Source: Solitalea longa (GTDB lineage: Bacteria > Bacteroidota > Bacteroidia > Sphingobacteriales > Sphingobacteriaceae). From it: a stretch of DNA of 64,000 nucleotides. Position numbers and translations under genes: made by a program. Location: the NCBI RefSeq assembly GCF_002920915.1, contig NZ_PQVF01000007.1, positions 186,001 to 250,000 of the forward strand. The letters are read 5' to 3'. The notes under the pieces are model-generated. The model did no database searches. It worked only from the letters and a program-made list of their open reading frames with translations, and was not told the DNA's origin. Below are positions 61,919-64,000 of this stretch, piece after piece (the stretch's first letter is position 1; the number at the start of each line of letters is the position of its first letter).

Positions 61919-63832
61919 ATGGCTTATAAAAATCTTCAGCACTTCATAGATACACTGGAAAAAAATAATGAACTGGTTAGAATTAAAGAGTATGTGAATC
62001 CGGAATTGGAGATCACTGAAATTACTGACCGCATTTCAAAAGTGTATGGCCCTGCCCTATTATTCGAAAACACGGGTTATGATTTTCCATTGTTGATTAA
62101 TTCGATGGGTAATTATGAGCGTATGTGCATGGCGCTGGGAGTTAAACACATGGATGAGATCACCACAGAGATTGAAACCTTGTTTAAAACGCTAACAGGA
62201 CCGAAGGAAGGCTTGTTAGATAAATTAAAAATGCTGCCTAAGCTGAGTCAGATTGCTTCCTGGATGCCGAAAGTTATTTCAGGCAAAGGTGAATGCCAGG
62301 AAGTGGTAATGACCAATCCTGATATTACCAAATTCCCGGTGTTAAAGTGTTGGCCTGAAGACGGTGGACCCTTTATTACTTTACCGGTCATTCATACCAA
62401 AGACCCATTAACAGGCATCAGAAACGTTGGGATGTACCGCATGCAGATATTTGGACCTCAATTGACGGCCCTGCATTGGCATAAGCACAAGGTATCTGCC
62501 CGCCATTTTAACGAATACAAAAAACTGGGTCAGAAAATGCCTGTAGCCGTTGCTTTAGGTGGAGATCCTGTGTACACCTATGCAGCCACAGCACCACTTC
62601 CTGATGGCATTGATGAATACATGTTAGCCGGTTTCTTGCGTAAAAAGAAAGTTGAACTGGTTCAATGTTTAACACAAGATTGTCAGGTACCTGCTGATGC
62701 CGATATCATTATCGAAGGTTATGTGGATCCGGAAGAAGATTTCATCTGGGAAGGTCCTTTTGGTGATCATACAGGTTACTATTCATTAGCTGATTGGTAT
62801 CCGAAATTCCATATCACCGCTATCACTCACCGCAAAAACGCTGTTTATCCTGCTACAATTGTAGGCATTCCTCCGCAGGAAGATGCATGGATCGGCAAAG
62901 CTACAGAACGTATTTTCCTGGGCCCTATTAAAATGACAATGGTACCTGAGATTGTCGACATGGTGTTGCCAATGGAAGGTGTTTTCCATAACCTGGTTAT
63001 TGTTAAAATTAAAAAAGATTACCCAGGTCAGGCTTTGAAAGTGATGAATTCGATGTGGGGTGCCGGCCAAATGATGTTTACCAAAATGATCATTGTGGTT
63101 GATGGAGAAGTAGATATTCAGGACAATGTGGCTGTAGCCAAATACATTTCCGAAAATGTGGACCCTCAGAACGATATTATCTTTACTCAAGGCCCAATGG
63201 ATGTACTCGATCATTCTTGTTCAAAAATGGCATTTGGTGGTAAAATGGGTATTGATGCCACTAAAAAACTTGAAGAAGAGGTTCGAAGCACCACATTACT
63301 TGAAAAAAGCAAAACCCTTGATCTGAATATTTCTATTTCGGAACTTCAATCTAAATTCCCTGAAATTAACGCTATCAATGATGCTTTGTTAAAAATTGGG
63401 GTTTCATTGATATTTATCTCCGTTGAAAAAAACAGAAAAGGTCATATTGAAGAACTGAATAAACAACTGTTTGAGTCGGGCTTGCTTAAGAATATTAAAG
63501 TTGTTATTTATTTAGAACACACTATTGATATTTCAGATATTGCTGATGCCGTTTGGCGTTTTTCAAACAATGTTGATCCTCGCCGCGACAGTTTTGTAGT
63601 CAAAGCTGAAAGTGCAAACGATTTATCACACATTGGTTTGGATGGAACTCGTAAAACCAAAGAACTTGACGGTTTTGAACGCGACTGGCCAAATATTTTG
63701 GCTTCCACCACCGAAACAATTCAACATATCGACCGGATTTGGGATAAGTTAGGTCTTGGAAAATTCATCCCTTCTCCTTCATTGAAATACCAAAAACAAT
63801 TATACAAAGGTGGAGCAGTTGCTGAAGAATAA
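61919..63832 (+). CDS. UbiD-family prenylated-FMN decarboxylase
   Basis: 637 aa, cytoplasmic. RNVGMYRMQIFGPQLTALHW is typical of UbiD, as are VAVALGGDPVYTYAATAPLP, WEGPFGDHTGYYSLADWYP (the conserved E-G-P-F-G-D-H region), PPQEDAWIGKATERIFLGPI and GHIEELNKQL. It decarboxylates an aryl acid using prFMN made by UbiX. In this phylum a UbiD homologue of this size is often annotated as menaquinone-pathway decarboxylase; the exact substrate is not shown by the sequence. It is longer than E. coli UbiD (~497 aa). The last gene begins 59 nt downstream. Confidence 0.88.
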   Translation: MAYKNLQHFIDTLEKNNELVRIKEYVNPELEITEITDRISKVYGPALLFENTGYDFPLLINSMGNYERMCMALGVKHMDEITTEIETLFKTLTGPKEGLLDKLKMLPKLSQIASWMPKVISGKGECQEVVMTNPDITKFPVLKCWPEDGGPFITLPVIHTKDPLTGIRNVGMYRMQIFGPQLTALHWHKHKVSARHFNEYKKLGQKMPVAVALGGDPVYTYAATAPLPDGIDEYMLAGFLRKKKVELVQCLTQDCQVPADADIIIEGYVDPEEDFIWEGPFGDHTGYYSLADWYPKFHITAITHRKNAVYPATIVGIPPQEDAWIGKATERIFLGPIKMTMVPEIVDMVLPMEGVFHNLVIVKIKKDYPGQALKVMNSMWGAGQMMFTKMIIVVDGEVDIQDNVAVAKYISENVDPQNDIIFTQGPMDVLDHSCSKMAFGGKMGIDATKKLEEEVRSTTLLEKSKTLDLNISISELQSKFPEINAINDALLKIGVSLIFISVEKNRKGHIEELNKQLFESGLLKNIKVVIYLEHTIDISDIADAVWRFSNNVDPRRDSFVVKAESANDLSHIGLDGTRKTKELDGFERDWPNILASTTETIQHIDRIWDKLGLGKFIPSPSLKYQKQLYKGGAVAEE

Positions 63833-63891
63833 TGCATAATAATAACTATAAGATTTCTTTTAATACCTTTATAGAATCCATTTATATTATT

Positions 63892-64000
63892 ATGAAAGTT
63901 TTAAAAAATCTACTGATTGGCCTGGTATCAATCGTTCTTTTACTTTATGTTATTTCATTTTTTTTACCGTCGGAATACACAGTTACCAGAACTGCTGTAA
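63892..64000 (+). CDS. Start of an SRPBCC/polyketide-cyclase-like membrane-anchored protein (truncated)
   Basis: 36 codons remain before the window edge. The N-terminus is one hydrophobic helix (VLKNLLIGLVSIVLLLYVIS) followed by FLPSEYTVTRTAV, a pattern common at the start of SRPBCC (START-like) proteins anchored by a single helix. The family call rests on this short match. It starts 59 nt after ubiD, possibly the same transcript. Confidence 0.5.
   Translation, partial: MKVLKNLLIGLVSIVLLLYVISFFLPSEYTVTRTAV

Noticed and set aside
62786-63214. 142-codon antisense frame inside the UbiD gene
   Set aside because: Fully covered by a well-conserved gene; no start signal or recognisable domain.
1-64000. 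CRISPR array, insertion sequence, rRNA or tRNA genes
   Set aside because: Scanned for regular spaced repeats, transposase-like proteins, terminal inverted repeats and tRNA cloverleaf motifs by eye; none were convincing. A short or diverged RNA gene could have been missed.

Overview
This 64 kb window is a low-GC chromosomal segment of a Bacteroidota bacterium, most likely of the Sphingobacteriales/Sphingobacteriaceae type. The assignment rests on gene content: the DUF6452/DUF6048 pair, FadL-type OMPP1, DUF3857-transglutaminases, UMF1 transporters, an archaeal/eukaryote-type ProS and a tetR-tolC-adaptor-RND cassette. It also rests on promoters of the Bacteroidota TTTG / TAnnTTTG type, most clearly upstream of rpsO. 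Genus cannot be fixed from the sequence alone. I see no tRNA, rRNA, insertion sequence, prophage or CRISPR array; the window is mostly housekeeping and envelope genes, densely packed and often closed by clear hairpin terminators.

Layout. 1-6.7 kb: 3' end of xerD, a TlpA-like thioredoxin lipoprotein, a hotdog thioesterase, prmC divergent from ribD, a YigZ-family protein, a nucleoside phosphorylase and an MDR oxidoreductase. 6.8-17.7 kb: an outer-membrane barrel and a 2H phosphoesterase, then a three-gene exported-protein operon (a 1082-aa TPR/YwqK-repeat protein, a DUF3857-transglutaminase and a paralogue that has lost the catalytic residues), closed by a terminator and followed by an L,D-transpeptidase lipoprotein. 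17.7-28.4 kb: DUF1398, an Omp85-like barrel, small lipoproteins, ppk1-ppx (polyphosphate), a histone-H1-like basic protein, yajQ, hsp20, a methyltransferase, yceI and the DUF6452-DUF6048 pair. 28.4-31.7 kb: the thrS-infC-rpmI-rplT translation operon. 31.9-39.2 kb: a hybrid histidine kinase, PAP2, DoxX, a LutA-like CCG protein, two tandem UMF1 transporters and a GNAT. 39.3-45.9 kb: a tetR-tolC-adaptor-RND efflux operon. 46.1-50.7 kb: purB, serC-serA and rpe. 50.9-59.1 kb: a secreted YceI, rpsO-pnp, an LTxxQ-like periplasmic protein, tail-specific protease and proS. 59.2-64 kb: a Tyr-rich lipoprotein, FadL/OMPP1, a UbiD decarboxylase and the start of an SRPBCC-like gene.

Most worth a second look: (i) infC appears to start at an AUA codon 5 nt after a perfect AGGAGG, 15 codons upstream of the first ATG, fitting IF-3 autocontrol; (ii) the exported operon pairs an intact transglutaminase (C331/H374/D389) with a catalytically degenerate partner and a giant YwqK-repeat protein, the best candidate here for an uncharacterised system; (iii) the rpmI-rplT spacer can fold as a three-way junction typical of ribosomal-protein leaders; (iv) prmC and ribD have back-to-back promoters that imply leaderless or nearly leaderless mRNAs; (v) tetR is preceded by an inverted-repeat operator candidate. 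No overtly novel defence or mobile system was found.
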